Positions 15,774 to 24,731 of a stretch of DNA of 32,807 bases are shown in pieces; position 1 is the first letter of the stretch, and each line of letters begins with the position of its first letter. Source of the stretch: Paracoccaceae bacterium (GTDB lineage: Bacteria > Pseudomonadota > Alphaproteobacteria > Rhodobacterales > Rhodobacteraceae); assembly GCA_028285485.1 (NCBI GenBank), contig JANQPC010000087.1, positions 1 to 32,807 on the forward strand, in the 5' to 3' direction. Under the pieces are notes generated by a model, which was given only the letters and a program-made list of their open reading frames with translations, made no database searches and was not told the origin of the DNA. The position numbers were made by a program, and so were the translations under genes.

Positions 15774-17492
15774 ATGAGCCCGCAGCGAGCGCGCAACGGC
15801 ATGGTTGACCGGCCGCAGCCAGGATTGATCAAGGGGCAGTTGCGCGATGTGGCCGCCGCCTGCAAGGCTGGCTGGGAAACGCTGCGCGATGAGGGGCCCG
15901 GGCAGCTTCAATTCTGGTTCATTGCGCTTGTGATCGGCATCGCGGCGGGCTTTGCGGCGCTTTTGTTCCGGATGGGGATCGAGGGCCTACAAAGCACGCT
16001 TTACGGTGCCGAAGACATCAAGATGATCCATTCCTTCGCCGAAACGCTGGAATGGTATCATGTGCTGGTGATCCCGATCATCGGTGGGCTGATCGTGGGG
16101 ATCATCCTCAACCGCTTTACCGATGACGGGCGCGTGCGCTCTGTGGCCGATGTGATCGAGGGCGCGGCGCTGCGCGACGGGCGGGTGGAAACCAAGGCGG
16201 GCCTGGCTTCGGCCCTGGCCTCCATGATAACGCTTGGCTCGGGCGGATCAACGGGGCGGGAAGGGCCGGTGGTGCACCTGGCCGGGGTGATTGCCACCTG
16301 GGTTTCGAACCGGATCGATGCCAGCGGGATCACGGCGCGCGATCTTCTGGGCTGTGCGGTGGCCGCCGCGGTCTCTGCCTCGTTCAATGCGCCGATTGCG
16401 GGCGCGCTTTTTGCGATGGAGGTGGTGCTGCGCCACTTTGCGATGCACGCCTTTGCGCCCATCGTTATTGCCAGCGCGGCGGGCACAGTGATCAACCGCT
16501 GGCAGTTCGGCGATGTGACCGAGTTCGCCCTGCCCACGCAAAACGAGCTTGGCTTTTACGTGGAACTGCCCGCCTTCCTCCTTCTGGGCCTGCTCTGCGG
16601 GCTTGTTGCCGTGCTGTTCATGCGCGCGATTTTCTGGACAGATGACCTTGGCACCCAGCTTCAGCGCCGGGTGGGGCTGCCGCGGTTCCTGCGGCCCGCC
16701 GTGGCCGGCGCGCTCCTCGGCGGCATCGCGATCTTCTACCCGCATATCATCGGCGTGGGGTATGAGACGACCTCCGCGGCGCTCACGGGCGAGCTGCTTC
16801 TCTGGGATGCGATCGTGTTCACGGTGATCAAGACGGCGGCGGTGGCGATCACCATGGCGGGCCGGATGGGCGGGGGCGTGTTTTCGCCTTCGCCCATGGT
16901 GGGCGCGCTGACGGGGCTGGCCTTCGGGCTGATCGCAACGGGCATCTTCCCCGAAGTTTCGGGCGCAGAAACGCTCTATGCGCTGGCCGGGATGGGCGCG
17001 GTGGCGGCTGCCGTGCTGGGCGCGCCGATTTCCACCACGCTGATCGTGTTTGAGCTTACGGGCGACTGGCAGACCGGGCTTGCGGTGATGGTGGCCGTCT
17101 CAACCTCCACCGCGCTTGCCTCAAAGCTTGTGGATCGGTCCTTCTTTCTCACCCAGCTTGAGCGGAAGAACATTCACCTGGCTGCCGGGCCGCAGGCCTA
17201 CCTGCTTTCGATGTTCCGGGTGGCCAACGTGATGCGCAAGCCAGACGATCCGACCTGCGCGCCCACAGATGAGCTTTGGGATGCCATCGCCGAAGGGCAC
17301 TACATTTCGGGCAATGAGACGCTGGAGGCGGCGATGCCGGTCTTTGAACGCAAGAACCGCCGTTTTCTGGCCGTGGTCAGCTTTGGGGATAAGGGGGAGC
17401 CGCCGGAAATTCTCGGCGCGCTGTTCCAGGTTGATGCGCTGAAAGCCTATAACAGGGCGCTGGCCGCCACGGCGGCCGAGGAGCATTCCTAG
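15774..17492 (+). CDS. ClC-family chloride channel/antiporter with C-terminal CBS-like domain
   Basis: A 572-residue ClC membrane protein. The external gating glutamate is E163 in 'STGREGPVVHLAG'. 'SFNAPIAGALFAMEVVL' is the conserved helix G/H segment. Aligning 'ALFAME' with the E. coli ClC segment 'LFIIEE' puts V217 where the internal proton glutamate (E203) lies, a change found in channel-type ClCs. The GSGIP-type anion motif is also not conserved (GRVRSV region, near residue 120). After the membrane part, about residues 470-565 look CBS-like. The start ATG at 15774 has no strong ribosome-binding site; ATG 15801 is possible. It is divergent from the FAD oxidase, with 74 nt between. Confidence 0.9.
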   Translation: MSPQRARNGMVDRPQPGLIKGQLRDVAAACKAGWETLRDEGPGQLQFWFIALVIGIAAGFAALLFRMGIEGLQSTLYGAEDIKMIHSFAETLEWYHVLVIPIIGGLIVGIILNRFTDDGRVRSVADVIEGAALRDGRVETKAGLASALASMITLGSGGSTGREGPVVHLAGVIATWVSNRIDASGITARDLLGCAVAAAVSASFNAPIAGALFAMEVVLRHFAMHAFAPIVIASAAGTVINRWQFGDVTEFALPTQNELGFYVELPAFLLLGLLCGLVAVLFMRAIFWTDDLGTQLQRRVGLPRFLRPAVAGALLGGIAIFYPHIIGVGYETTSAALTGELLLWDAIVFTVIKTAAVAITMAGRMGGGVFSPSPMVGALTGLAFGLIATGIFPEVSGAETLYALAGMGAVAAAVLGAPISTTLIVFELTGDWQTGLAVMVAVSTSTALASKLVDRSFFLTQLERKNIHLAAGPQAYLLSMFRVANVMRKPDDPTCAPTDELWDAIAEGHYISGNETLEAAMPVFERKNRRFLAVVSFGDKGEPPEILGALFQVDALKAYNRALAATAAEEHS

Positions 17493-17833
17493 AGCTGTTC
17501 CACCGTCACGCTGTCACCTGCATAGAAGGCGAGGTGATCCTTGATCTCCGCGGCCGCGCTGAAGGGGGTTTCGTAGCTCCACACCGCATCGGCCAGAACC
17601 GTGCTTTTGGTGACGATCGAGAAGTAGCTCGCATCGCCTTTCTTCGGGCAATGGGTGGATTTTTCCGTGCGTTCCAGAAACGCCATCGCGATATCGCTGC
17701 GGGGGAAATAGATCACCGGGGGCAGGCTGCCCTCCTCAAGCTCCAGAGCATTGGCGCTTTCGCCCAGCACCGCGCCGCCTGCGCGCACCACCCAGGTGCC
17801 TGTTGCTTTCCGGATCTTGATATCGCTGCCCAT
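17489..17833 (-). CDS. DUF427 domain protein
   Basis: A 114-residue protein of the DUF427 family, recognised by 'GTWVVRAGGAVLGES', 'VIYFPRSDIAMAFLERTEKS', 'THCPKKGDASYFS' and 'AVWSYETPFSAAAEIKDHLAFY'. Function is unknown; the fold is small and beta-rich. I chose ATG 17833 because GGGAGGG precedes it; an upstream frame to 17878 would add 15 unlikely residues. Its stop overlaps the stop of the ClC gene by four bases (convergent). Confidence 0.88.
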   Translation of the reverse strand: MGSDIKIRKATGTWVVRAGGAVLGESANALELEEGSLPPVIYFPRSDIAMAFLERTEKSTHCPKKGDASYFSIVTKSTVLADAVWSYETPFSAAAEIKDHLAFYAGDSVTVEQL

Positions 17834-17893
17834 CGCGTTCCCTCCCGCGTCTGCTGTGCGGGACCATAGGCGCCGCACTGTAATCGTTTCGTG

Positions 17894-19684
17894 TCAGATA
17901 GCGCGGGTGGCCGCCGTGAGCCAGCCCTGTGCCTCGGGCGAAACGCGTGGCCCGATTTTTTCAAGCGTTTCAGCGTGATAGCCGTTGAGCCACTCGCGTT
18001 CTCCGGGTGCAAGCTGGGCGCTCTCCACCAGCCGCGTATCGATGGGCACATGGGTGAGCGTTTCAAAGCCCAGCTGCTCGCGATCATCGCCGCCGGGCAG
18101 GGCAGGGGCGGGTTCCACCACAACGAGGTTCTCGATCCTAATACCGAAGGCGCCCTCGCGGTAATAGCCAGGTTCGTTGGACAGGATCATGCCGGGCACC
18201 AGCGGCACTTCCGAGATCCGCGCGATGCGCTGGGGCCCCTCATGCACGCTGAGATAGGCGCCCACGCCGTGGCCCGTGCCGTGATCGTAATCCTGCCCCG
18301 CCATCCAGAGCGGCGCGCGCGCCAAGGGATCGAGATCGCGGCCCGAAAGCCCCTTGGGCCAGCGCGCGCGGCTGATGGCGATCATGCCCTGCAGCACGCG
18401 GGTAAAACAGGCGCGATGCTCGTCCGTCGGTTCGCCCACGATCACCGTGCGGGTGATATCGGTTGTCCCGTCAAGATACTGCCCGCCGCTATCGATGAGG
18501 AGAAGCTCGCCGGGCGCGATGGCGCGGTTCGTGCCTTCGGTGACCCGGTAGTGCACGATGGCGCCATGGGGCCCTGCGCCGCAGATCGTATCGAAGCTGA
18601 TATCGTTGAGCGCGTTGGTCTTGCGGCGAAAGGCTTCAAGCTGCTGAACAACGGCAATCTCCGTCAGCGCGCCCTTCGGCGCCTCGCGATCGAGCCAGGC
18701 CAGAAACTCCACCATCGCCGCGCCATCGCGCAGATGCGCCTCGCGCATGCCCTGGAGCTCGGCTGCCGTTTTCGCGGCCTTGGGCAGGATGCAGGGATCG
18801 TCGCCCCAGGCGATGGCGATCCCCTCGGCCTCAAGCGCCAGGCCCACGGCATGGGGTGCGCTGCCCTGATCCACGCGCACCGGGCCGGTGAGCGTTTTCA
18901 GTGCGGGCTCAAACGCCTCCGGCGGGCGGGCCGTGACATCGGCGCCCAGATGCGCCTCAAGCCCGGCGAGTTTTTCCGGCGCCGCGAAAAGCGTGAGCTT
19001 GCCGCTGGCATGGAGGATCGCGAATGCCTGCACGCAGGGGATGCGCGGCAGATCTTCGCCGCGGATGTTGAGGAGCCACGAGATACTGTCCGGCAAGGTC
19101 AGCACCGCCGCCGACTGGCCCGCCTCGGCCAGCGCCTGGGCGATCTCTCGGCGCTTCTCGGCGCTGGATTTTCCGGCAAATTCAGGCGGATGCGCGTGGG
19201 CCGTGCCAAGGGGTGGGGGCGGCTGATCCTCCCAGATCGCATCCACGAGATTGGGCACCATGCGGGTGGCAACGCCTGCTTTGTCCAGTGCCTCCACCTC
19301 CCGCCGTGTATGCAGCCAGGGATCGAGGCCGATCACAGCGCCTTCCGGCAGATGCTCTGCCAGCCACGGGGCAAGCCGGTTTTGCGGGAAGGCCACGGGT
19401 GTGAAGGCGGCGGAATCGACCTGCGCCTTGACCTGCACGGTGTAGCGGCCATCGACGAAGACCGCGGCCTCCTCTGCCAGCACTACCGCGAAGCCCGCCG
19501 AACCGGTAAACCCCGTGAGCCAGGCAAGCCGTTCATCGCGGGGCGCCACGTATTCGCCCTGATGGGCATCGGCGCGCGGGATCACGAAGCCTGCCACATC
19601 ATGGCGGGCGCATTCGGTGCGCAGGCGGGCGAGGCGGGGCGGGCCCTGATCGGGCGTTGTCGTGGCATCGAAGGTCTGAAACAT
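17894..19684 (-). CDS. pepP: M24 metallopeptidase, Xaa-Pro aminopeptidase
   Basis: A 596-residue cytoplasmic peptidase that removes N-terminal residues preceding proline. It has two creatinase-type N-terminal domains ('RADAHQGEYVAPRDERLAWL' near residue 38) and a C-terminal pita-bread domain with the dinuclear metal ligands: two Asp in 'LLIDSGGQYLDGTTDITRT', His in 'DHGTGHGVGAYL', Glu in 'SNEPGYY' and Glu in 'IRIENLVVV'. The usual family N-terminus 'MFQTFDATTTPDQGP' supports ATG 19684; ATG 19702 would add six residues. The three-domain length is normal for the ~600-residue aminopeptidase P class. The symbol is used loosely. Confidence 0.92.
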   Translation of the reverse strand: MFQTFDATTTPDQGPPRLARLRTECARHDVAGFVIPRADAHQGEYVAPRDERLAWLTGFTGSAGFAVVLAEEAAVFVDGRYTVQVKAQVDSAAFTPVAFPQNRLAPWLAEHLPEGAVIGLDPWLHTRREVEALDKAGVATRMVPNLVDAIWEDQPPPPLGTAHAHPPEFAGKSSAEKRREIAQALAEAGQSAAVLTLPDSISWLLNIRGEDLPRIPCVQAFAILHASGKLTLFAAPEKLAGLEAHLGADVTARPPEAFEPALKTLTGPVRVDQGSAPHAVGLALEAEGIAIAWGDDPCILPKAAKTAAELQGMREAHLRDGAAMVEFLAWLDREAPKGALTEIAVVQQLEAFRRKTNALNDISFDTICGAGPHGAIVHYRVTEGTNRAIAPGELLLIDSGGQYLDGTTDITRTVIVGEPTDEHRACFTRVLQGMIAISRARWPKGLSGRDLDPLARAPLWMAGQDYDHGTGHGVGAYLSVHEGPQRIARISEVPLVPGMILSNEPGYYREGAFGIRIENLVVVEPAPALPGGDDREQLGFETLTHVPIDTRLVESAQLAPGEREWLNGYHAETLEKIGPRVSPEAQGWLTAATRAI

Positions 19685-19962
19685 GCGCGCGAGTTTCGCC
19701 ATGGCGCGCGGGGTTTGGCCAGCCCTAAATTGCCGGGCGGTTGAGAGAGGCGGGGGCGGGATCGGCATGGCAGCGCTCGCCCGCCACCGCGCGCCCTGCG
19801 AAATGCTCTTCCCGCGTTTGTTGTCGCCGCGCAGTTCAGCGCCTAGGTGTTGTTCGCGCAGTCTTTGCGGCGCCGCGCGCCGGGCCCTTCGGGCGGGCGC
19901 ATCGCCAGGGCGCAAACCGGCACAGCCCCGGGGGCAAGGTGCGGGCATATGGGAGGGATTTA

Positions 19963-21081
19963 GTGACGCAACGCGAACGCGCACTTTTGCCGGATTACCT
20001 GCGGCTTATCGCGCTGTTCGGCATCGTCGTCGTCAACGTGCAGTTCATCGCCTTCTCCTCTCTCCAGGGGTTTGACGAAACGGTTGGCGCAAGCTTTGGC
20101 GACAAGGTCACCTTGTGGCTTGTCAACGGGCTTGCGCTCTTCAAAACCTACGGCCTCTTCTCGTTCATGTTCGGCGTGGGCCTGGGGTTTCTGATGCGCT
20201 CGGCCGCGCGGCGCGGCCTGCCGTTCGGGCGGATCTACCGCAACCGAATGATCGGGCTCCTCCTTCTGGGCGTGGCCCATGGATGCCTGTTCTTTCCCGG
20301 CGATATTCTCGTGATCTATGCGGTAACGGGCTCGATCCTTTACGCGTTTCGGGATTGGCCCGTGCGCCGCCTCGTGCAGGTGGGATCGGCCCTTTTGGTT
20401 CTGCAGGCCCTGATCGCGGTGCCGCTGCTTCTGGCCACGCCGCCGCCACCCCCCGAGTTTGTTGAGATTGAGCGGGCCACGCTTTCCGCGGGCGGGTTTC
20501 TTGATGCGGTGGTTTTCAGAAGCATCTCCTTCGTCTTCACCCTGTCGATCCTGCTGATCGCCCAGGGGATCTCGGCCCTCGGCTGGTTTTGCCTGGGGCT
20601 GGCTGCCGTGAAATCCGGGATGATCGATAATGCCGCCCATCCTCTCTGGCGCCAGGCGCGGCGCCTTTGCCTTCTGCCCGGTGTGGCGCTTGGCCTTCTG
20701 GGCGCGGGGCTCTGGCAGTGGGTGGGCGCGACGCCGGGGGCGGCGCTCACGATCATCGCGGCACCGGTTGCCACATTGGGGTATCTCGGCCTCATCGCCT
20801 GGATCGCGCGGCCGCCGGGCCCGCTTCTCTCCCGCGCCCTTTCCGCGGGGGGATCGAGCCTGAGCGTATATCTCGGCCAGTCGATCCTTCTTTCAACGAT
20901 CTTCTCGGCCTATGGGCTGGGGCTTTGGAACGCGGTGGATCGGTTCTCCGCCACCGCCATCGCCGTGTTGGTAACGATCGGGCTGATCGCCTTTGTGTCG
21001 CTCTGGCGCCTTTGGTTCAAACTGGGCCCGTTTGAATGGGTCTTGCGGCGGATCACCTATGCGGGGTTCCGCGAGCGCTAG
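19963..21081 (+). CDS. DUF418 family membrane protein (YeiB-like)
   Basis: A 372-residue polytopic membrane protein starting from GTG 19963, with GGGAGG about 6 nt upstream. It begins '[25 protein letters not shown]', typical of DUF418/YeiB proteins, which open with a short soluble stretch then a first helix. '[12 protein letters not shown]' and '[15 protein letters not shown]' are also family-like, and the last helices (about 290-355) correspond to the DUF418 domain. Function is unknown. Its stop overlaps that of cobT (convergent). The 278-nt gap to pepP on the left shows no further gene. Confidence 0.88.
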   Translation: MTQRERALLPDYLRLIALFGIVVVNVQFIAFSSLQGFDETVGASFGDKVTLWLVNGLALFKTYGLFSFMFGVGLGFLMRSAARRGLPFGRIYRNRMIGLLLLGVAHGCLFFPGDILVIYAVTGSILYAFRDWPVRRLVQVGSALLVLQALIAVPLLLATPPPPPEFVEIERATLSAGGFLDAVVFRSISFVFTLSILLIAQGISALGWFCLGLAAVKSGMIDNAAHPLWRQARRLCLLPGVALGLLGAGLWQWVGATPGAALTIIAAPVATLGYLGLIAWIARPPGPLLSRALSAGGSSLSVYLGQSILLSTIFSAYGLGLWNAVDRFSATAIAVLVTIGLIAFVSLWRLWFKLGPFEWVLRRITYAGFRER

Positions 21082-22955
21082 CCCGCCTTGCGCATGCCCA
21101 CCATGCGGGCGCGGGCGCGGGGATCGCTATCAAACAGCGCCGCAAGCTGTTCTGTCATTGCGCCCGCCAGTTGCTCCACATCGGTGATGGTGACCGCCCG
21201 GTCATAATACCGCGTCACGTCATGGCCGATGCCGATGGCGATCAGTTCCACTGCCTTGCGCCGTTCCACCATCGCGATCACATCGCGCAGGTGTTTTTCG
21301 AGGTAGTTCGCGGGGTTCACCGAAAGCGTTGAATCATCCACCGGCGCACCGTCGGAGATCACCATGAGGATCTTGCGCGCCTCCGCCCGGCCCTGGACGC
21401 GCCGATGCGCCCATTCCAGCGCCTCGCCATCGATGTTTTCCTTCAGAAGCCCCTCTTTCATCATCAGGCCAAGGTTATCGCGGGTTCGCCGCCAGGGTGC
21501 ATCGGCGGATTTGTAAACGATGTGGCGCAGATCGTTCAGCCGCCCGGGCTGCTGCGGGCGGCCCGCCTTCAGCCAGGCCTCGCGCGCCTGGCCGCCCTTC
21601 CAGGCGCGGGTGGTGAAGCCGAGGATTTCGACCTTCACCTGGCAGCGCTCAAGCGTGCGCGCGAGCACATCGGCGCAGATCGCGGCGATGGAGATCGGGC
21701 GCCCGCGCATCGATCCCGAATTGTCGAGCAGCAGCGTGACGACCGTATCGCGAAACTCGGTATCCTTCTCGACCTTGAAGGAAAGCGGCGTGGTGGGGTT
21801 CGCCACCACGCGGGCCAGCCGCCCGGCATCAAGGATGCCTTCCTCGCGATCAAACTCCCAACTGCGGCTCTGCTGGGCCTGGAGCCGCCGCTGCAGCTTG
21901 TTGGCCAGCCGCGAAACCGCGCCCTTCAGCGGCTCAAGCTGTTGATCGAGATAGGCGCGCAGGCGCTCAAGCTCGGCTGGTTCCGCCAGATCCTCGGCAT
22001 GGATTTCTTCATCGAAGTCAGAGTTGTAGACAACGTAGTTCGGGTCCGCCTCGCTCACAGGCGGGGGTGGCGGCGGCTCCAGCGGGGCCTCGCCTTCGGG
22101 CAGTTCCGCCTCATCGCCCAGCTCCACATCCGCCAGATCGTCGGCGGAGATCTGGGCCTGCGCCGCGTCCTGCTCCTGCTCCTGGCTCTGGTCGGGGTTG
22201 GCCTCGGCCTCGTCGCTCTCGTCTGTATCGTCGCCCTGGCTATCGGCGTTTTCCTGATCTTCGCTGGCCTCGTCGGGCTGATCTTCGGCGGGCTCATCCT
22301 CGGCATCGGGATCATCGCCCAGCTGATCGCCATAGCCCAGATCATCGATGATCTGGCGCGCGAAGCGGGCGAAGGCGGCCTGGTCCGAGAGGGTTTCCGA
22401 AAGGTTTTCGAGGGTTGCGCCCGCCTGATCCTCGATAAACCCGCGCCAGAGCTCCAACACGTTATCGGCGCCCTTTGGCAGATCGCGCCCGGTGGCCAGC
22501 TGGCGGATCATGTAGCCCGCCGCGGCCGCCAGCGGCGCCTCCGAGGCCTCGCGGATCTGCGCATAACCTTTGCGTTCCGCCTGGGCCGCGATCTTGGCAT
22601 CGATATTGCCGGCGGTGCCCGGCATCTCGCGCGCGCCCATCGCCTCGCAGCGCGCGGCCTCCATGGAATCGTATAGATCCCGCGCCATCTGGCCCGAGGG
22701 CTCGTAGCGGTTGAAGGTTTTCTCATCGTGATACTTGCGGCGTAGCGCGAAGGCATCCGCCGTACCGCGGGCCAGCAGCACCTCCTCGCGCGTCATCCGG
22801 CGCGAGACCTGGGGCAGGCGGATCTGATCGGAATTCATCCCCGGCGGATCGACCGAATAGGTCACCCCCACCTCCGGATCATCGGCGATCACGCGCGTGG
22901 CCTCCGCAAGCGCCTTCTTGAACGGATCGGCCGGGTTATCGGATGTTGGGCTCAT
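21078..22955 (-). CDS. cobT: Aerobic cobaltochelatase subunit CobT
   Basis: A 625-residue subunit of the aerobic (CobNST) cobaltochelatase, which inserts cobalt into hydrogenobyrinate a,c-diamide in vitamin B12 synthesis. The N-terminal region begins '[20 protein letters not shown]'. A long acidic, low-complexity segment (about residues 205-300) follows. A C-terminal VWA domain carries the MIDAS motif D411-x-S413-x-S415 in '[11 protein letters not shown]'. It forms a ring complex with CobS. CobS is encoded 19 nt upstream in the same operon. The large subunit CobN is not in the window. Confidence 0.96.
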   Translation of the reverse strand: MSPTSDNPADPFKKALAEATRVIADDPEVGVTYSVDPPGMNSDQIRLPQVSRRMTREEVLLARGTADAFALRRKYHDEKTFNRYEPSGQMARDLYDSMEAARCEAMGAREMPGTAGNIDAKIAAQAERKGYAQIREASEAPLAAAAGYMIRQLATGRDLPKGADNVLELWRGFIEDQAGATLENLSETLSDQAAFARFARQIIDDLGYGDQLGDDPDAEDEPAEDQPDEASEDQENADSQGDDTDESDEAEANPDQSQEQEQDAAQAQISADDLADVELGDEAELPEGEAPLEPPPPPPVSEADPNYVVYNSDFDEEIHAEDLAEPAELERLRAYLDQQLEPLKGAVSRLANKLQRRLQAQQSRSWEFDREEGILDAGRLARVVANPTTPLSFKVEKDTEFRDTVVTLLLDNSGSMRGRPISIAAICADVLARTLERCQVKVEILGFTTRAWKGGQAREAWLKAGRPQQPGRLNDLRHIVYKSADAPWRRTRDNLGLMMKEGLLKENIDGEALEWAHRRVQGRAEARKILMVISDGAPVDDSTLSVNPANYLEKHLRDVIAMVERRKAVELIAIGIGHDVTRYYDRAVTITDVEQLAGAMTEQLAALFDSDPRARARMVGMRKAG

Positions 22956-22974
22956 GGCGACAGGCCCATGGTGG

Positions 22975-23961
22975 CTACCCCGCGCTCATCGAAACCGCGC
23001 TTTCGGGCAGTTCCTCATCGAAGCAGCGCTGGTAGAACTCCGCCACCGTCTGCCGTTCCAGCTCATCGCATTTGTTGAGGAAGGTCAGGCGGAACGCATA
23101 GCCGAGCGAGCGGAAGATTTCCGCGTTTTGCGCCCAGGCGATCACCGTGCGGGGGCTCATCACCGTGGAGAGATCGCCGTTCATGAAGGCGGTGCGGGTC
23201 AGATCAGCCACCGTCACCATCTGGCTTACGGTCTGGCGGCCCTTCTCGGTGTTGTAATGGGGGCATTTGGCCAGCACGATTGCGGCTTCGGCATCGTGGC
23301 TGAGGTAGTTCAGCGTGGCCACAAGGCTCCACCGGTCCATCTGCCCCTGGTTGATCTGCTGGGTGCCGTGATAGAGCCCGGTCGTATCCCCAAGCCCCAC
23401 CGTGTTCGCGGTGGCGAAGAGGCGGAAATACTTGTGCGGCGTGATCACCTCGTTCTGATCAAGCAGCGTGAGCTTGCCGTCGGTTTCCAGCACCCGCTGG
23501 ATCACGAACATCACGTCGGCGCGGCCGGCATCGTATTCATCGAACACGATCGCGGTGGCGTTGCGCAGGGCCCAGGGCAGGATGCCTTCCTGGAATTCGG
23601 TGACCTGCTTGCCGTCGCGCAGCTTGATCGCATCTTTGCCGATCAGATCGATCCGGCTGATATGGCTATCGAGGTTCACGCGCACGCAAGGCCAGTTCAG
23701 CCGCGCGGCCACCTGTTCGATATGTGTGGATTTCCCGGTGCCGTGATAGCCCTGGATCATCACGCGGCGGTTGTGGCTGAACCCGGCGAGGATGGCGAGC
23801 GTGGTGTCGGGATCGAACTTATAGGTGTGATCAAGCTCGGGCACGCGTTCGGAAGGCTCGGCAAAGCCCCGCACATTCATCTCACTATCGATCCCGAAGA
23901 CCTCGCGCACCGAGATATCTTCGGTGGGTTTCGCACCCTGGTCCAAGCTGCCGTCCGCCAT
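22975..23961 (-). CDS. cobS: Aerobic cobaltochelatase subunit CobS (AAA+ ATPase)
   Basis: A 328-residue AAA+ ATPase subunit of the CobNST cobaltochelatase. The N-terminus has '[19 protein letters not shown]', conserved in CobS. Walker A is G71-YHGTGKST79 and Walker B is '[10 protein letters not shown]' with D141 and E142. '[20 protein letters not shown]' is a typical sensor-region segment. ATG 23961 has AAGGACAG upstream. It leads the cobST operon. It is divergent from msrB across about 200 nt with no other gene. Confidence 0.97.
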   Translation of the reverse strand: MADGSLDQGAKPTEDISVREVFGIDSEMNVRGFAEPSERVPELDHTYKFDPDTTLAILAGFSHNRRVMIQGYHGTGKSTHIEQVAARLNWPCVRVNLDSHISRIDLIGKDAIKLRDGKQVTEFQEGILPWALRNATAIVFDEYDAGRADVMFVIQRVLETDGKLTLLDQNEVITPHKYFRLFATANTVGLGDTTGLYHGTQQINQGQMDRWSLVATLNYLSHDAEAAIVLAKCPHYNTEKGRQTVSQMVTVADLTRTAFMNGDLSTVMSPRTVIAWAQNAEIFRSLGYAFRLTFLNKCDELERQTVAEFYQRCFDEELPESAVSMSAG

Positions 23962-24159
23962 GATCTGTCCTTGTCGCGCAGAGGGCGCGGGAAGGGGTGG
24001 GATGCCCGCCGCGCCGGGGGGTGTGGTGCATCAAATCGGCACGAAGGGCAAGTGTGGCGGGGGCATGGCTGTTGCAAAGATCACGAAACCGGGCGCAGGC
24101 GTGATTCGGTGCGCGGCGCCGGGCCTGATATGGTGCCGCTTCGAAGAAGGAGATGGGCC

Positions 24160-24624
24160 ATGAACAGACGGGAATTTCTGGGCTCCGCCGCGGCGCTGGC
24201 GGCTCTGGGGGCGGCAGGCGCAGCGCGTGCGAGCGGGTTCGAGATCACGCGCAGCGATGCCGAATGGCGCGAGATGCTGACGCGGGCCGAATACAAGGTG
24301 ATGCGCGAAGAGGGCACCGAGCGCCCGTTTTCGAGCCCCCTCGATAAGAATTTCGCCGATGGCGTTTATCACTGCCGGGGCTGCGATCTGGCGCTTTATG
24401 CTTCGGACCACAAATACGATAGCGGCACTGGCTGGCCCTCGTTCTGGCAATCGCTGCCGGATGCCGTGGGCACGAAGCCCGATCGCAAGTTCCTGCGCGT
24501 GCGCACCGAAGTGCATTGCCGGCGCTGCGGCTCGCACCTGGGCCATATCTTCGATGACGGGCCCGCGCCCACGGGCAAGCGCCATTGCCTGAACGGGGTG
24601 AGCCTGGTGTTTCGCGACGCCTGA
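24160..24624 (+). CDS. msrB: Peptide-methionine (R)-S-oxide reductase, Tat-exported MsrB
   Basis: A 154-residue enzyme that reduces the R isomer of methionine sulfoxide in proteins. It starts at ATG 24160 behind GAAGGAGA. Residues 1-25 are a twin-arginine signal ('MNRREFLGSAAALAAL' and 'ARAS'), so it probably acts in the periplasm. Zinc cysteines are C72-x2-C75 and C120-x2-C123, and the catalytic Cys is C143 in 'RHCLNGVSLVF', where the common form is R-Y-C-I-N-S. 'SGTGWPSFW' is the substrate-pocket motif. A resolving Cys is not obvious. It is divergent from cobS and converges with the chemoreceptor. Confidence 0.95.
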   Translation: MNRREFLGSAAALAALGAAGAARASGFEITRSDAEWREMLTRAEYKVMREEGTERPFSSPLDKNFADGVYHCRGCDLALYASDHKYDSGTGWPSFWQSLPDAVGTKPDRKFLRVRTEVHCRRCGSHLGHIFDDGPAPTGKRHCLNGVSLVFRDA

Positions 24625-24633
24625 GTGGGCCGC

Positions 24634-24672
24634 GCCCCCGGATCAGCCCCGGGGGCCTTCACGCCGTGAAGG
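24634..24672. terminator. Double hairpin between convergent msrB and chemoreceptor genes
   Basis: GCCCCCGG (24634-24641) pairs with CCGGGGGC (24649-24656) around a 7-nt loop. Directly after it, CCTTCACG (24656-24663) pairs with CGTGAAGG (24665-24672). The pair lies in the 107-nt gap after msrB and before the stop of the receptor gene, so it may terminate both. No clear U-tract follows. Confidence 0.5.
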
Positions 24673-24731
24673 GCACGGATCGCGCCCGCTGCCAGGCGCG
24701 GCCCCGGCTGGGGGCGGCGTTTCTGTTCGCC

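Noticed and set aside
17891-19744. Long plus-strand open frame of 617 codons opposite pepP
   Set aside because: It is antisense to a clear M24 peptidase with all metal ligands. Its Arg/His/Gly-rich translation is typical of a shadow frame in GC-rich DNA.
22897-24159. Upstream extension of msrB across the cobS region
   Set aside because: The extension is antisense to cobS. The Tat signal and ribosome-binding site fix the msrB start at 24160.
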